Assembly (NCBI GenBank): GCA_934086485.1 | Contig: CAKOIF010000004.1 | Coordinates: 1-64,000, forward strand | Direction of reading: 5' to 3' | Length of the DNA: 64,000 bases | Source of the DNA: an uncultured Bacilli bacterium | GTDB lineage: Bacteria; Bacillota_I; Bacilli_A; RF39; UBA660 | Shown here: piece by piece, positions 43,272 to 50,829 of the stretch | How positions within the stretch are numbered: position 1 is the first letter of the stretch | Layout: each line of letters starts with the position of its first letter | Notes under the pieces: generated by a model | Told to the model about the DNA's origin: nothing | What the model saw: the letters and a program-made list of their open reading frames with translations, nothing else | Databases searched by the model: none | Translations under genes and position numbers: made by a program

Positions 43272-44022
43272 AACCATCCTCCTTTAAACTTTTATTTAAT
43301 AAACACTCTACTCCATCACTAAATTTAGTAGAGCTTTCGCCAATTAAATAATTATATATTTTTTTATCATTTAAAATTATATAACTAGGTTTAAAGCATT
43401 TCATAAGATGCGTACCCTTAACAGTAATAATTGGTACATAGACTGGTGATCTAATATTATATATTTTTTCTAATCTATTATTTTCTACAATAATAATACT
43501 TTTTCTACTTATAGGGTCTTTTAAATTATTACCATTATCATAAAAAGATACTAAATTATACTCTATATTATCAAATACTATTTTAATTTTATAATAATCA
43601 CTATATGTATTTTTTAACTTTTTATTACTTTTATAATATATAAAAAGTATTATTGGTCCTATTATTAAAAGCACAATATAATTTAAATTAAAGTTAGAAC
43701 TATTTCCCTTTATTAAGTATAGAAAACCCGCGAGGATAATCGAAGTCATATAAAAGTATATAATATTTGATATTGTATATTTTATTGATTTATAACCAAA
43801 AGCGACTATTACCATAATTATACTTATTAATATTTTTAATAAAAATAAAACTATATTATTAATTTTTAAAAATAATAAAAATATAGATAACACCCCTATT
43901 AAGGAAGATAAAATATAATAATAAATTTTTCTATTTCTTTTTAAAGTAAATGATACAGTAAGAAGTATTAAAAAATCATATATAAAATTAATTATACATA
44001 CTAAATCAATATAAACTGTCAT
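43264..44022 (-). CDS. spoIIGA: sporulation sigma-E processing peptidase SpoIIGA
   Basis: 252 residues. Five transmembrane helices in residues 1-130 are followed by an aspartic-protease-like cytoplasmic domain with the catalytic motif YDNGNNLKDP (Asp162). It cleaves pro-SigE at the sporulation septum after a signal from the forespore. Upstream of sigE and overlapping it, as in the Bacillus spoIIG operon. GGTGATGAT precedes the ATG. The promoter shows Spo0A-type features. Confidence 0.92.
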   Translation of the reverse strand: MTVYIDLVCIINFIYDFLILLTVSFTLKRNRKIYYYILSSLIGVLSIFLLFLKINNIVLFLLKILISIIMVIVAFGYKSIKYTISNIIYFYMTSIILAGFLYLIKGNSSNFNLNYIVLLIIGPIILFIYYKSNKKLKNTYSDYYKIKIVFDNIEYNLVSFYDNGNNLKDPISRKSIIIVENNRLEKIYNIRSPVYVPIITVKGTHLMKCFKPSYIILNDKKIYNYLIGESSTKFSDGVECLLNKSLKEDGYV

Positions 44023-44037
44023 ATCATCACCAACACT

Positions 44038-44070
44038 ATTTTATAAAAAAAGAAATAAAAATTATGTCAA
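44038..44070 (-). promoter_or_regulatory. spoIIG promoter, Spo0A-type candidate
   Basis: Minus strand TTGACA (44065-44070) and TAAAAT (44038-44043) lie 21 bp apart, with an alternative TATAAA at 19 bp. Both spacings are too wide for ordinary sigma-A activity, as in Bacillus spoIIG. TTTCGAAA occurs at 44100-44107 and 44127-44134, and TTTGACA overlaps the -35. Each differs by about one base from the 0A box TTCGACA. Confidence 0.5.
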
Positions 44071-44195
44071 ATAATGTCTAAAAGTTATTTTATATTTCAT
44101 TTCGAAAAAAGTAATTTTTTTAAAGTTTTCGAAATAACTATATATTTTGTAACAAGTAAAAAGAAATGACAACGCCATTTCCTTTTACCATTATT

Positions 44196-44308
44196 AAAAT
44201 AAAAAGTGCCCCGCTTACAGTAATGTAAGTTGAGCGTTTACTATTAAACTGGTAGCGCTCGCACAGCTATTACGAGTAGCTCCAATAATTGTAAGACATT
44301 TATCTTAC
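44196..44308 (-). ncRNA. orphan antisense RNA of the same family
   Basis: Driven by TTGAAA (44338-44343), 17 bp, TATATT (44315-44320). It begins with GTAAG...CTTAC, contains GCGAGCGCTACC like the other two antisense RNAs, and ends at a CTTAC/GTAAG hairpin followed by CACTTTTTATTTT. Where the toxin peptide should lie there is only a residual ATTATTAAA block, with no promoter and no hydrophobic ORF. Confidence 0.7.
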
Positions 44309-44314
44309 AAATTA

Positions 44315-44343
44315 AATATAACAAAAAATATAATGAATTTCAA
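44315..44343 (-). promoter_or_regulatory. promoter of the orphan antisense RNA
   Basis: Minus strand TTGAAA, 17-bp spacer, TATATT; same architecture as the antisense promoters at 42551 and 44714. Confidence 0.8.
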
Positions 44344-44387
44344 CCTTTTATGAAGTAAAAAAATATAATTTTTGCAAACAAATGTTA

Positions 44388-44416
44388 TTGACATAAATTC
44401 TAACCGGTGGTATCAT
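44388..44416 (+). promoter_or_regulatory. toxin promoter, type I locus 2
   Basis: TTGACA (44388-44393), 17 bp, TATCAT (44411-44416). The spacer and flanks match locus 1 at almost every base. Confidence 0.85.
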
Positions 44417-44487
44417 TAGTATAGGAAGTAACCGTTAGACGGGCGCTACCACTCAACTATTCTTTTAAAAGAAAGCGAGGTGGTCAT

Positions 44488-44592
44488 ATGAGACAATGCT
44501 ACAGAGAAATTTTCTACTATATGATAATATTTCTAATAGGTATTATATTGTTAATTCAAACTTTTGCTTTGATAATACTTATTATTAAATAA
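44488..44592 (+). CDS. 34-residue hydrophobic peptide, type I toxin candidate
   Basis: Begins MRQCYREIFYYM, then a hydrophobic stretch ILLIQTFALIILII ending in Lys. GAGGTGG lies 5 nt before the ATG. The peptide sequence differs from that of locus 1, but the non-coding frame is the same: promoter, 5' GGAAG and GGGCGCTACC, 3' hairpin, GGTAGCGC (44644-44651), CTTCC and T-run. It is probably membrane-acting; toxicity is inferred from type I toxins of this size. Confidence 0.72.
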   Translation: MRQCYREIFYYMIIFLIGIILLIQTFALIILIIK

Positions 44593-44707
44593 AAAAAGCG
44601 CCTATGTTACAGTAATGTAGCATAAGCGCAACACAAGTAAATTGGTAGCGCTCGTCATCCAAAAAACGATTGCTTCCTTTTTTATTATATGTAAGTTTTG
44701 TTCTTAC
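44588..44707 (-). ncRNA. antisense RNA, antitoxin candidate of locus 2
   Basis: Begins at a promoter abutting the ftsZ stop and carries a 5' GTAAG...CTTAC hairpin and GCGCTACC. It ends at a strong hairpin (GCGCTTATGCTAC paired with 44598-44610) followed by eight T, right at the toxin stop codon. It therefore covers only the 3' untranslated part of the toxin mRNA. Confidence 0.75.
44649..44685 (+). terminator. terminator of toxin mRNA 2
   Basis: CTCGT/ACGATTG imperfect hairpin followed by CTTCCTTTTTT, in the same place as in locus 1. Confidence 0.6.
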
Positions 44708-44713
44708 ATACCT

Positions 44714-44742
44714 AATATAGCATATTTTATTTAGTTAGTCAA
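44714..44742 (-). promoter_or_regulatory. antisense promoter of locus 2
   Basis: Minus strand TTGACT (44737-44742), 17 bp ending TGC, TATATT (44714-44719). It begins directly after the ftsZ stop codon. Confidence 0.85.
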
Positions 44743-45795
44743 TTAGTCTTGACTTCTTAAGAATGGAGGAATTTCATAATCATTGTCTAAAATCTCTGGT
44801 GTTTTTCTTTTAGGAAGTTGTCCATCAAATAATGTTTCATTACTAATTTCTTCATCAAAGCCTGTTGCAATTACAGTAACAATAACTTCATCTTGAAGAT
44901 TTTCATTTTTAATTGCACCGAAGATAATATTAACATCATTATTTGCTGCCTCTCTAACAGTTTCAACTGCATCTTCAATTTCAAATAATGTAAGGTTATT
45001 ACCACCTGTTACATTGACAATAGCATTTCTTGCTCCATCAATAGTTTCCTCAAGAAGAGAATTTGATACTGCTTGTTTTGCAGCCTCGATTGCTCTATTT
45101 TCTCCAGCAGCACAACCAATACCAATAATTGCTGTACCACTTTTTTCCATAACTGTTTTAACATCTGCAAAGTCAAGGTTGATAACTCCAGTAACAGCAA
45201 TAAGGTCAGAAATTGATTGTACACCTCTGTGAAGTACATTATCAACTTCTTTAAATGCATCATCAAATGAAGTAGTTTTATCTATAATATCTCTTAAACG
45301 ATCATTAGGAATTACAATTAAAGTATCTACATGTTTTTTTAAATCATCAAGACCTAAAAGAGCATTTTCCATTCTTCTTTTACCTTCGAACTTAAATGGT
45401 TTTGTAACTATACCAACAGTAAGTGATCCAAGTTCTTGAGCAATTTCTGCAATAATTGGAGCAGCACCAGTACCAGTTCCGCCTCCCATACCACAAGCAA
45501 CAAAAACCATATCAGCACCAGATAAAGCTTCCTCAAGTTCGCTTTTACTCTCTAAAGCAGCAGCTCTACCAACTTCTGGATTTGCACCAGCACCTCTACC
45601 ACCAGTAATATTTTTACCTATTTGAATTTTATTAGGACATAATGAAGCATTAAGTACTTGTAAATCTGTATTAACTACATAGAACTCTACACTTTGTACT
45701 CCTTCTTCAATCATTCGGTTAACGGCATTACAACCGCCTCCACCTACACCAACAACTTTTATTTTTGCTACTTGATCCATTACTAAATTTGACAT
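44743..45795 (-). CDS. ftsZ: cell division protein FtsZ
   Basis: 350 residues, tubulin-like GTPase that forms the division ring. The glycine-rich T1 loop GVGGGGCNAVNRMIEEG is near the N-terminus, the tubulin signature GGGTGTGAAP near residue 105, and the conserved C-terminal peptide IPPFLR at the end binds FtsA and other partners. AAGGAGGAAAG precedes the ATG. It follows ftsA by 12 bp. No terminator is visible before the antisense RNA promoter of the downstream peptide locus. Confidence 0.98.
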   Translation of the reverse strand: MSNLVMDQVAKIKVVGVGGGGCNAVNRMIEEGVQSVEFYVVNTDLQVLNASLCPNKIQIGKNITGGRGAGANPEVGRAAALESKSELEEALSGADMVFVACGMGGGTGTGAAPIIAEIAQELGSLTVGIVTKPFKFEGKRRMENALLGLDDLKKHVDTLIVIPNDRLRDIIDKTTSFDDAFKEVDNVLHRGVQSISDLIAVTGVINLDFADVKTVMEKSGTAIIGIGCAAGENRAIEAAKQAVSNSLLEETIDGARNAIVNVTGGNNLTLFEIEDAVETVREAANNDVNIIFGAIKNENLQDEVIVTVIATGFDEEISNETLFDGQLPKRKTPEILDNDYEIPPFLRSQD

Positions 45796-45807
45796 CTACT
45801 TTCCTCC

Positions 45808-47052
45808 TTAATTATCAAAAAAATATCCATATATTTTGCCAAGAAGAGAATTTTCGGATATGTTTACTTTTTTTGAAGTTCCCCCAAGTTCTTCTTGCTG
45901 TTCTAAATCAAATATTGATATCTCAACATTTCTTAATTTTAATCTACTATTATAATATTTTATAGCACCTACTACATTTGAATATCTATTATCTCTAACT
46001 CCAAGTTCTTTAACAACTTCATAATTGGCTAAATCTTTAAAGTTATCCTGTATAAAATGTTCAAAATAAGGTAAGTTTGTAACTCCCCCTGTAATTATTA
46101 TATAACTTATTTCTTTTTTTGTTAAGAGGTTAATTTGCTTTTTTATTAACCCAGCTAGTTCTTTTAACCTCGATATTGCTACATTAGTGGCTTCATACTC
46201 TGAAATTTTTCTATCATCACCATTAATATCTTTGATTACAATACTTTCACTAGGTCTTGCCATATGTATATCAGCACAAGTAAAATTTTCTTTTATATAA
46301 TTTGCATCTTTCTTATTTGTTTTAAATACATAAGCAATATCTTTATCTATTGAGGAAGATGCTATATCAATTATTTCACTAGATGTAAGGATTCCTTTAT
46401 TAATAATTGATACTGTTAAATTACTATAACCAATATTTACTACAGCACCAACACTTTTAGCATATTCCGGTCTTTTAAATTCATAATAATCATTTATTGG
46501 TTCAATACATATATCTAAAACTTTTATATTAAGTTTACTTAAAAATTTTATTATATTATCTGTATTTATTTTAGGTACAACTACCGCAACTACATTAACA
46601 GTTAATTTACCTGCAACACATTTAACTGGATTAGATACAACTTCATCATCATTTATAATAAATTTTGTTGGTAAAATTGTAACTAATTCTTTATTATCAT
46701 CAATTTTTTTATAAATACTTTTTTGCATTGCTTTTGTAATATCATCATGAGTTATAACATTATCTTCATTTGTAATATTAACTGAAGCACTAGAAACAAA
46801 ACATTCAAGGTTATCAGTGGGTACACAAAGAAGTACACTTTTTATAGGAAGCCCTAACATATTTTCACATTTAGAAAAAACATCTTTAATTGCTATACTA
46901 GCACTTTCAGGATTTACTATATAACCTTTCTTTATTCCTTGAGAGGGACTTTCAGCACACGCTAAAATATTAACTTTATTTTTAGTTATTTCTCCGACAA
47001 CAAGTTTAATACTAAACGAACCAATATCTAAACATGCTATTATCTTTCTCAT
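45808..47052 (-). CDS. ftsA: cell division protein FtsA
   Basis: 414 residues, actin-like ATPase tethering FtsZ to the membrane. The phosphate-1 motif is ACLDIGSFSIKLVVGE, the 1C (SHS2) domain follows, the adenosine motif is IIITGGVTNLP, and a C-terminal amphipathic helix (LLGKIYGYFFDN) ends the protein. GGTGAGGGT precedes the ATG. First of ftsA-ftsZ. Confidence 0.93.
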   Translation of the reverse strand: MRKIIACLDIGSFSIKLVVGEITKNKVNILACAESPSQGIKKGYIVNPESASIAIKDVFSKCENMLGLPIKSVLLCVPTDNLECFVSSASVNITNEDNVITHDDITKAMQKSIYKKIDDNKELVTILPTKFIINDDEVVSNPVKCVAGKLTVNVVAVVVPKINTDNIIKFLSKLNIKVLDICIEPINDYYEFKRPEYAKSVGAVVNIGYSNLTVSIINKGILTSSEIIDIASSSIDKDIAYVFKTNKKDANYIKENFTCADIHMARPSESIVIKDINGDDRKISEYEATNVAISRLKELAGLIKKQINLLTKKEISYIIITGGVTNLPYFEHFIQDNFKDLANYEVVKELGVRDNRYSNVVGAIKYYNSRLKLRNVEISIFDLEQQEELGGTSKKVNISENSLLGKIYGYFFDN

Positions 47053-47115
47053 ACCCTCACCTATTTTTTCTAGTCTTATTATACCTTAACTATTAATTTC
47101 TTTCAAGAAATTTTC

Positions 47116-47151
47116 ATATTAAATTAATAAAATCAATTTTTTCTTTAGTAT
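47116..47151. repeat. 36-bp repeat, copy A
   Basis: Matches 47352-47387 at 35 of 36 positions in the same orientation. It lies beyond the two terminators that follow the small RNA. Confidence 0.9.
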
Positions 47152-47181
47152 ATAGAACTTTTAGTTATGTGGAACTTTTAT

Positions 47182-47204
47182 AAAAATGCCTAGTAATTTA
47201 GGCA
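47182..47204 (-). terminator. second terminator after the small RNA
   Basis: TGCCTA/TAGGCA stem, followed on the minus strand by TTTTTAT. Confidence 0.85.
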
Positions 47205-47212
47205 CTTCTAAT

Positions 47213-47293
47213 ATAAAAAAGTCCTTAACTTTCTATAAAGAAAATTAAGGAATAATTGACTCAGGGCTTCGAAAGTTTCCTGAGTACCAATTA
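47213..47293 (-). ncRNA. small RNA between Fic and ftsA
   Basis: About 80 nt. A strong promoter ends 7 nt upstream. The RNA forms hairpin ACTCAGG/CCTGAGT, then a terminator hairpin (47223-47250) with arms CCTTAA/TTAAGG and six T. No ORF with a ribosome binding site is inside. Function unknown; it is flanked by the 36-bp repeats and followed by a second terminator. Confidence 0.75.
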
Positions 47294-47299
47294 CATACA

Positions 47300-47327
47300 A
47301 TTATACACTAATAATTATAAATGTCAA
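47300..47327 (-). promoter_or_regulatory. promoter of the small RNA
   Basis: Minus strand TTGACA (47322-47327), 16 bp, TATAAT (47300-47305), with TG just before the -10. Confidence 0.85.
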
Positions 47328-47351
47328 TTATTTTGACAAAAATTCTAGGAT

Positions 47352-47387
47352 ATATTAAATTAATAAAATCCATTTTTTCTTTAGTAT
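47352..47387. repeat. 36-bp repeat, copy B
   Basis: Upstream of the small RNA promoter; one mismatch to copy A at 47116-47151. Confidence 0.9.
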
Positions 47388-47454
47388 TAAATGTATTTTA
47401 TAACTAATCCCACTGAAAGATTTTTCGTTATTTGATAAAATTTTTCACTTTATA

Positions 47455-48192
47455 TTAATCATTATCTAAAAAGAAATGAACCATTTTTTCATAATTATCT
47501 TGGCTATTTAAACAAGTATCAATTAAATAACCTTTTATATTATTATTTTGATATTCTTTTATTCCTCTTATATAAAACTCTTTATTTCTATCCTCTATAT
47601 AAAAAGGCATTATATTATTACAAAGGCATTCTTTAAATATAATCATTCTTCCAACCCTTCCGTTGCCATCTTGAAAAGGATGAATTTTTTCGAATCTAAC
47701 GTGAAACTCTATTATATCTTCAAAAGTTTTTGCTTTTATATCATTGTACCAATTTAATAACTTTTTCATATCATTTGCTACATTTTCGGGTGAAGATGTT
47801 GTAATATTCCCTACGAAATTCTTTTTCTTTTTATATTCTCCTACATTAAACCATTTACTTTCTTCATCCGTTAATGTACCATTTTTTAATATAAAATGAT
47901 ACTTCTTAATCATATTTTCAGTTAGTGAATCATCGACAGTATCAAGCATATATTTAAATAAAGTAAAATGATTTTTAGTTTCTGTAGCATCTTTTAAAAC
48001 AATGACCTTATCATTTGACGTTAAGATGGTTCCTGTATCATATATACTTGCTGTTTCATCTGATGTAATTGTTGAACCTTCCATATGATTAGTATTATAT
48101 GCAAAATCAATTTGTGTTTTATGATATAAATTTCCAGGTAAATTCAAATTTTTTTGCTCAATTAATGCCTTTTTAATTTCAATTATCTCCAT
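47455..48192 (-). CDS. Fic-family protein AMPylase, class II type
   Basis: 245 residues. The catalytic motif HPFQDGNGRVGR is intact. An N-terminal TNHMEG fits the inhibitory (S/T)xxxE(G/N) helix that blocks the ATP site in class II Fic proteins, so it is probably autoinhibited. It would AMPylate a target hydroxyl; the target is unknown. GGAATTTT lies just before the ATG. It stands alone between the small RNA and the GDPD gene. Confidence 0.9.
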   Translation of the reverse strand: MEIIEIKKALIEQKNLNLPGNLYHKTQIDFAYNTNHMEGSTITSDETASIYDTGTILTSNDKVIVLKDATETKNHFTLFKYMLDTVDDSLTENMIKKYHFILKNGTLTDEESKWFNVGEYKKKKNFVGNITTSSPENVANDMKKLLNWYNDIKAKTFEDIIEFHVRFEKIHPFQDGNGRVGRMIIFKECLCNNIMPFYIEDRNKEFYIRGIKEYQNNNIKGYLIDTCLNSQDNYEKMVHFFLDND

Positions 48193-48455
48193 AAAATTCC
48201 TTTCTTATTTATGTATATATTATACTATAATAAGTCTTTAAAGTCATTAATATTTAAACTATTTGGCTTATAATGTTTACCCAATATCTACATATATTTT
48301 TTTGACTTTTTTCATCAAAATATAATTTTTTCTAATTTACTATTATATCGAATAATTTACAAAAAAGTCTCTAGTCCACACGGGATCCAAAGCTCATCTA
48401 CAAATTCATTATATATTAGTAAAAAAATAATTACAAGTATTTTAGTTAATAAAGA
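48193..48455. other. intergenic region between fic and the GDPD gene
   Basis: AT-rich. A TATAAT-like -10 at about 48217-48222 (minus strand) may serve fic. Around 48375-48410 there is a short GC-richer patch (CCACACGGGATCC) not explained by any gene or clear hairpin. Nothing else is recognised. Confidence 0.4.
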
Positions 48456-49040
48456 TTAATCAACAATATAATATGGAAAATCATATTTAAAATTATTATT
48501 ATAATTACCATAAACAAAAAGTTCTTTATTATTTTTCTTAACAAACTCTATTATCTTATCATTTAATAAAGGTCTTAAAATACATATAAAATCATACTTA
48601 AAATGTTTTTCTGTAGTATTTAATACATAATTTAAAATACCAACTTTATAAGTTTTATTCTTAATATTTAATTTATCAATAACTGTATTATAAAATGACA
48701 TAACATAAATATTTTTACTTTCATATTTAATTAAAGTTTTAACTAAATTATCTATATCTATAAAAGGATCTTTTATTTCCAAAAGAATTATTTTATTTGT
48801 ATTTAATTTAAGAACACTTTCTAAAGTATCACATATTATTTCATTTGAATTAAAACTTTTAAATAATTTTCCATCATAAAGCATATCGTGATAAATATAA
48901 AACTTTTTATCTTTTGTTCCTCTTACATCACATTCAAATCCATAATAATTTTCATTTATGGCATTAAAAAAAGAAAAAAGTGAGTTTTCTTTTGCAAACT
49001 TATGACTACCTCTGTGGGCAATTAATTTATATTCTCTCAT
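48456..49040 (-). CDS. glycerophosphodiester phosphodiesterase family protein
   Basis: 194 residues. It starts with IAHRG, the GDPD metal/catalytic His motif, followed by ENSLFSFFNA, FECDVRGTKDKKFYIYHD (second catalytic His) and an LLEIK strand. It is shorter than typical enzymes (about 240) because the C-terminal barrel part is reduced. Probably hydrolyses glycerophosphodiesters from phospholipid turnover. It overlaps the cadherin-like gene stop by 4 bp. Confidence 0.85.
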   Translation of the reverse strand: MREYKLIAHRGSHKFAKENSLFSFFNAINENYYGFECDVRGTKDKKFYIYHDMLYDGKLFKSFNSNEIICDTLESVLKLNTNKIILLEIKDPFIDIDNLVKTLIKYESKNIYVMSFYNTVIDKLNIKNKTYKVGILNYVLNTTEKHFKYDFICILRPLLNDKIIEFVKKNNKELFVYGNYNNNFKYDFPYYIVD

Positions 49041-49426
49041 ACTTTTTTCTTATGAAATATTACATAAAATAATACCAAAATTGTTAAAAAACATATTACT
49101 GATATTATTGGAATTAAAAATTCCTTTGGTTTATCTTCGGTATTAACTACCGTTTTTACTTCACTAAACACCTGTGATGCTTTTTTTTCTTTATAAACTG
49201 TTAATGTATAAGTAGTAACTTTTTTATCATAGACCTCAATTAAAACGTGATTTTCTCCGGATGTTAAATTACTATTACCATATACTGTTACTTTGCAATT
49301 ATCACAAGTATCATAATTAAATATTAATGTAAGTGCACTTGAATCTACATTTACATCATAATCAAATACTTCACTACTAAAGTCTGGAGTCATTTCTCCA
49401 TTTAAAACTTCTAAGTTATAAAGCAT
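49037..49426 (-). CDS. cadherin-like beta-sandwich membrane protein
   Basis: 129 residues. An N-terminal domain of the bacterial cadherin-like/Ig-like type (LEVLNGEMTPDFSSEVFDYD, SGENHVLIEVYD) is followed by a single C-terminal transmembrane helix (about 104-125) and KKK. A Cys pair is in CDNC. There is no N-terminal signal, so the tail anchors it. GGAGAGAG precedes the ATG. It lies between hemW and the GDPD gene, probably in one transcript; role unknown. Confidence 0.65.
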   Translation of the reverse strand: MLYNLEVLNGEMTPDFSSEVFDYDVNVDSSALTLIFNYDTCDNCKVTVYGNSNLTSGENHVLIEVYDKKVTTYTLTVYKEKKASQVFSEVKTVVNTEDKPKEFLIPIISVICFLTILVLFYVIFHKKKV

Positions 49427-49440
49427 TTCTCTCTCCTTTT

Positions 49441-50523
49441 TTAAATAAATTCTATTAATACTTCATTTTCTACATAAATATATTTTTTGTTAATACTAAT
49501 ACTTCCATTATTTAAAACAAGTTTTTTATTTCTTAATAATTTTTTTACTTTTTCATTTGCAAGTAAATCTACATTATATCTTTCTTTAAATTTTTCTATA
49601 TCTATTCCCTTTATAAAACGAAATCCAAGAATTAAAGCATAGGTAATTTCATCATCTTTAGTTAGAATTTCTTTTTGAGAAATATAGTTTCCTTTTAAAT
49701 ATAAAGTTAAATTTTTTGTATTTGTATATCTTAAGTTATCAATATAACCTGATGCACCAAGACCAAAGCCATAATAATTATCATTAAGCCAGTAAGCACT
49801 ATTATGTTTTGAATAAAAACCCTCTTTTGCAAAGTTACTTACCTCATAATGAATATAGCCTTCTTTCTTTAAAGCACCACATATAACATCATACATTTTT
49901 TTATCAAGACTATCACTAATTGGTAAAGTCCCATTTATACTTAAAACTGTATTAGGTTCAATCATAAGGGAATATGTGCTTATATGGTTAACATTTAAAG
50001 AAATAATTTTATCTAAATCACTTTTTAATGTTTTAATACTTTCATTAGGAATAGCATAAATTAAATCTACATTTATATTATTAAAATATTTTTTACATAA
50101 ATCTATTTTAGATTTTGCTTCTTCATAAGAAACCTTTCTATTTAATAACTTTTGATTATTTTCATCAAAGCTTTCGATACCTATACTTAATCTATTTACT
50201 CTATTACTTTTTAAAATTGAAAGTAGTTTTTCATTAATATCTAAAATATTTGCTTCAAAAGTATATTCATATTCTTCATTTAATTTAAAGATTTTTAAAA
50301 TAGAAAATAGTTTATTAAGTTCTTTTTCATTTAAGGATGTTGGCGTTCCACCACCTATATAAAAAGTATCTAATATATCACCTTTATAGTTTTTTTTAAT
50401 TTCCTTTTCTAATGAACCTAAATATTTATCTACAAATGCATCATTTCTTAGCATTTTGCAAAATGCGCAGTAAAAGCAAATATTATTACAAAAAGGAATA
50501 TGTATATAAGCACTTTTAATCAT
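49441..50523 (-). CDS. hemW: radical SAM coproporphyrinogen III oxidase-like protein HemW
   Basis: 360 residues. The radical SAM cluster motif CNNICFYC is at about residues 12-19, followed by GGGTPTSL and the HemW-type helices. HemW is now seen as a heme chaperone rather than an oxidase. It follows lepA and the HTH gene as in Bacillus (lepA-hemW-hrcA), and its ATG overlaps the HTH gene stop. hrcA does not follow here. Confidence 0.92.
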   Translation of the reverse strand: MIKSAYIHIPFCNNICFYCAFCKMLRNDAFVDKYLGSLEKEIKKNYKGDILDTFYIGGGTPTSLNEKELNKLFSILKIFKLNEEYEYTFEANILDINEKLLSILKSNRVNRLSIGIESFDENNQKLLNRKVSYEEAKSKIDLCKKYFNNINVDLIYAIPNESIKTLKSDLDKIISLNVNHISTYSLMIEPNTVLSINGTLPISDSLDKKMYDVICGALKKEGYIHYEVSNFAKEGFYSKHNSAYWLNDNYYGFGLGASGYIDNLRYTNTKNLTLYLKGNYISQKEILTKDDEITYALILGFRFIKGIDIEKFKERYNVDLLANEKVKKLLRNKKLVLNNGSISINKKYIYVENEVLIEFI

Positions 50524-50828
50524 CTTTTATAACTACCTATAAACTTTCCTTCATTATCTTTAAAAGGAACATTTTGTTTTATAAAATTTTGTCCACCTTT
50601 AATTTTTGCATTATATAAATTTTCTTGTCTTTTTTTAGAAATTTCATTATAAATATCACTGCCTAAAACTTCTTTTGCTAAATCGCTAGTAAGATATCTT
50701 CCTACACTCGAAGAACTTATGCCAGTAATATTTGAAAGCTCTATATCTGAATAATTACTTTCTAAAAATAGTTTACTTAAAAATAATATTTTAACTTTCA
50801 TTTCTTCTTCTTGTTTTTTACTTCTCAT
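50520..50828 (-). CDS. SpoIIID-like small helix-turn-helix protein
   Basis: 102 residues. A tri-helical HTH region (LSNITGISSSSVGRYLTSDL) is followed by a basic helix ending KIKGGQNFIK; SpoIIID has a comparable HTH and Gly-Gly basic tail. The similarity is moderate, so another small DNA-binding family is possible. The ATG at 50828 was chosen because GAGGAG lies 4 nt upstream, avoiding a long overlap with lepA. Coupled to hemW by an ATGA overlap. Confidence 0.55.
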   Translation of the reverse strand: MRSKKQEEEMKVKILFLSKLFLESNYSDIELSNITGISSSSVGRYLTSDLAKEVLGSDIYNEISKKRQENLYNAKIKGGQNFIKQNVPFKDNEGKFIGSYKR

Positions 50829-50829
50829 A

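Noticed and set aside
44161..44223. Short ORF starting ATGACAACG as a third toxin peptide
   Set aside because: No Shine-Dalgarno, not hydrophobic throughout and no upstream promoter like those of loci 1 and 2.
48370..48410. Riboswitch or attachment site in the GC-richer patch before the GDPD gene
   Set aside because: No paired stems, no direct repeat partner and no adjacent integrase or matching gene.
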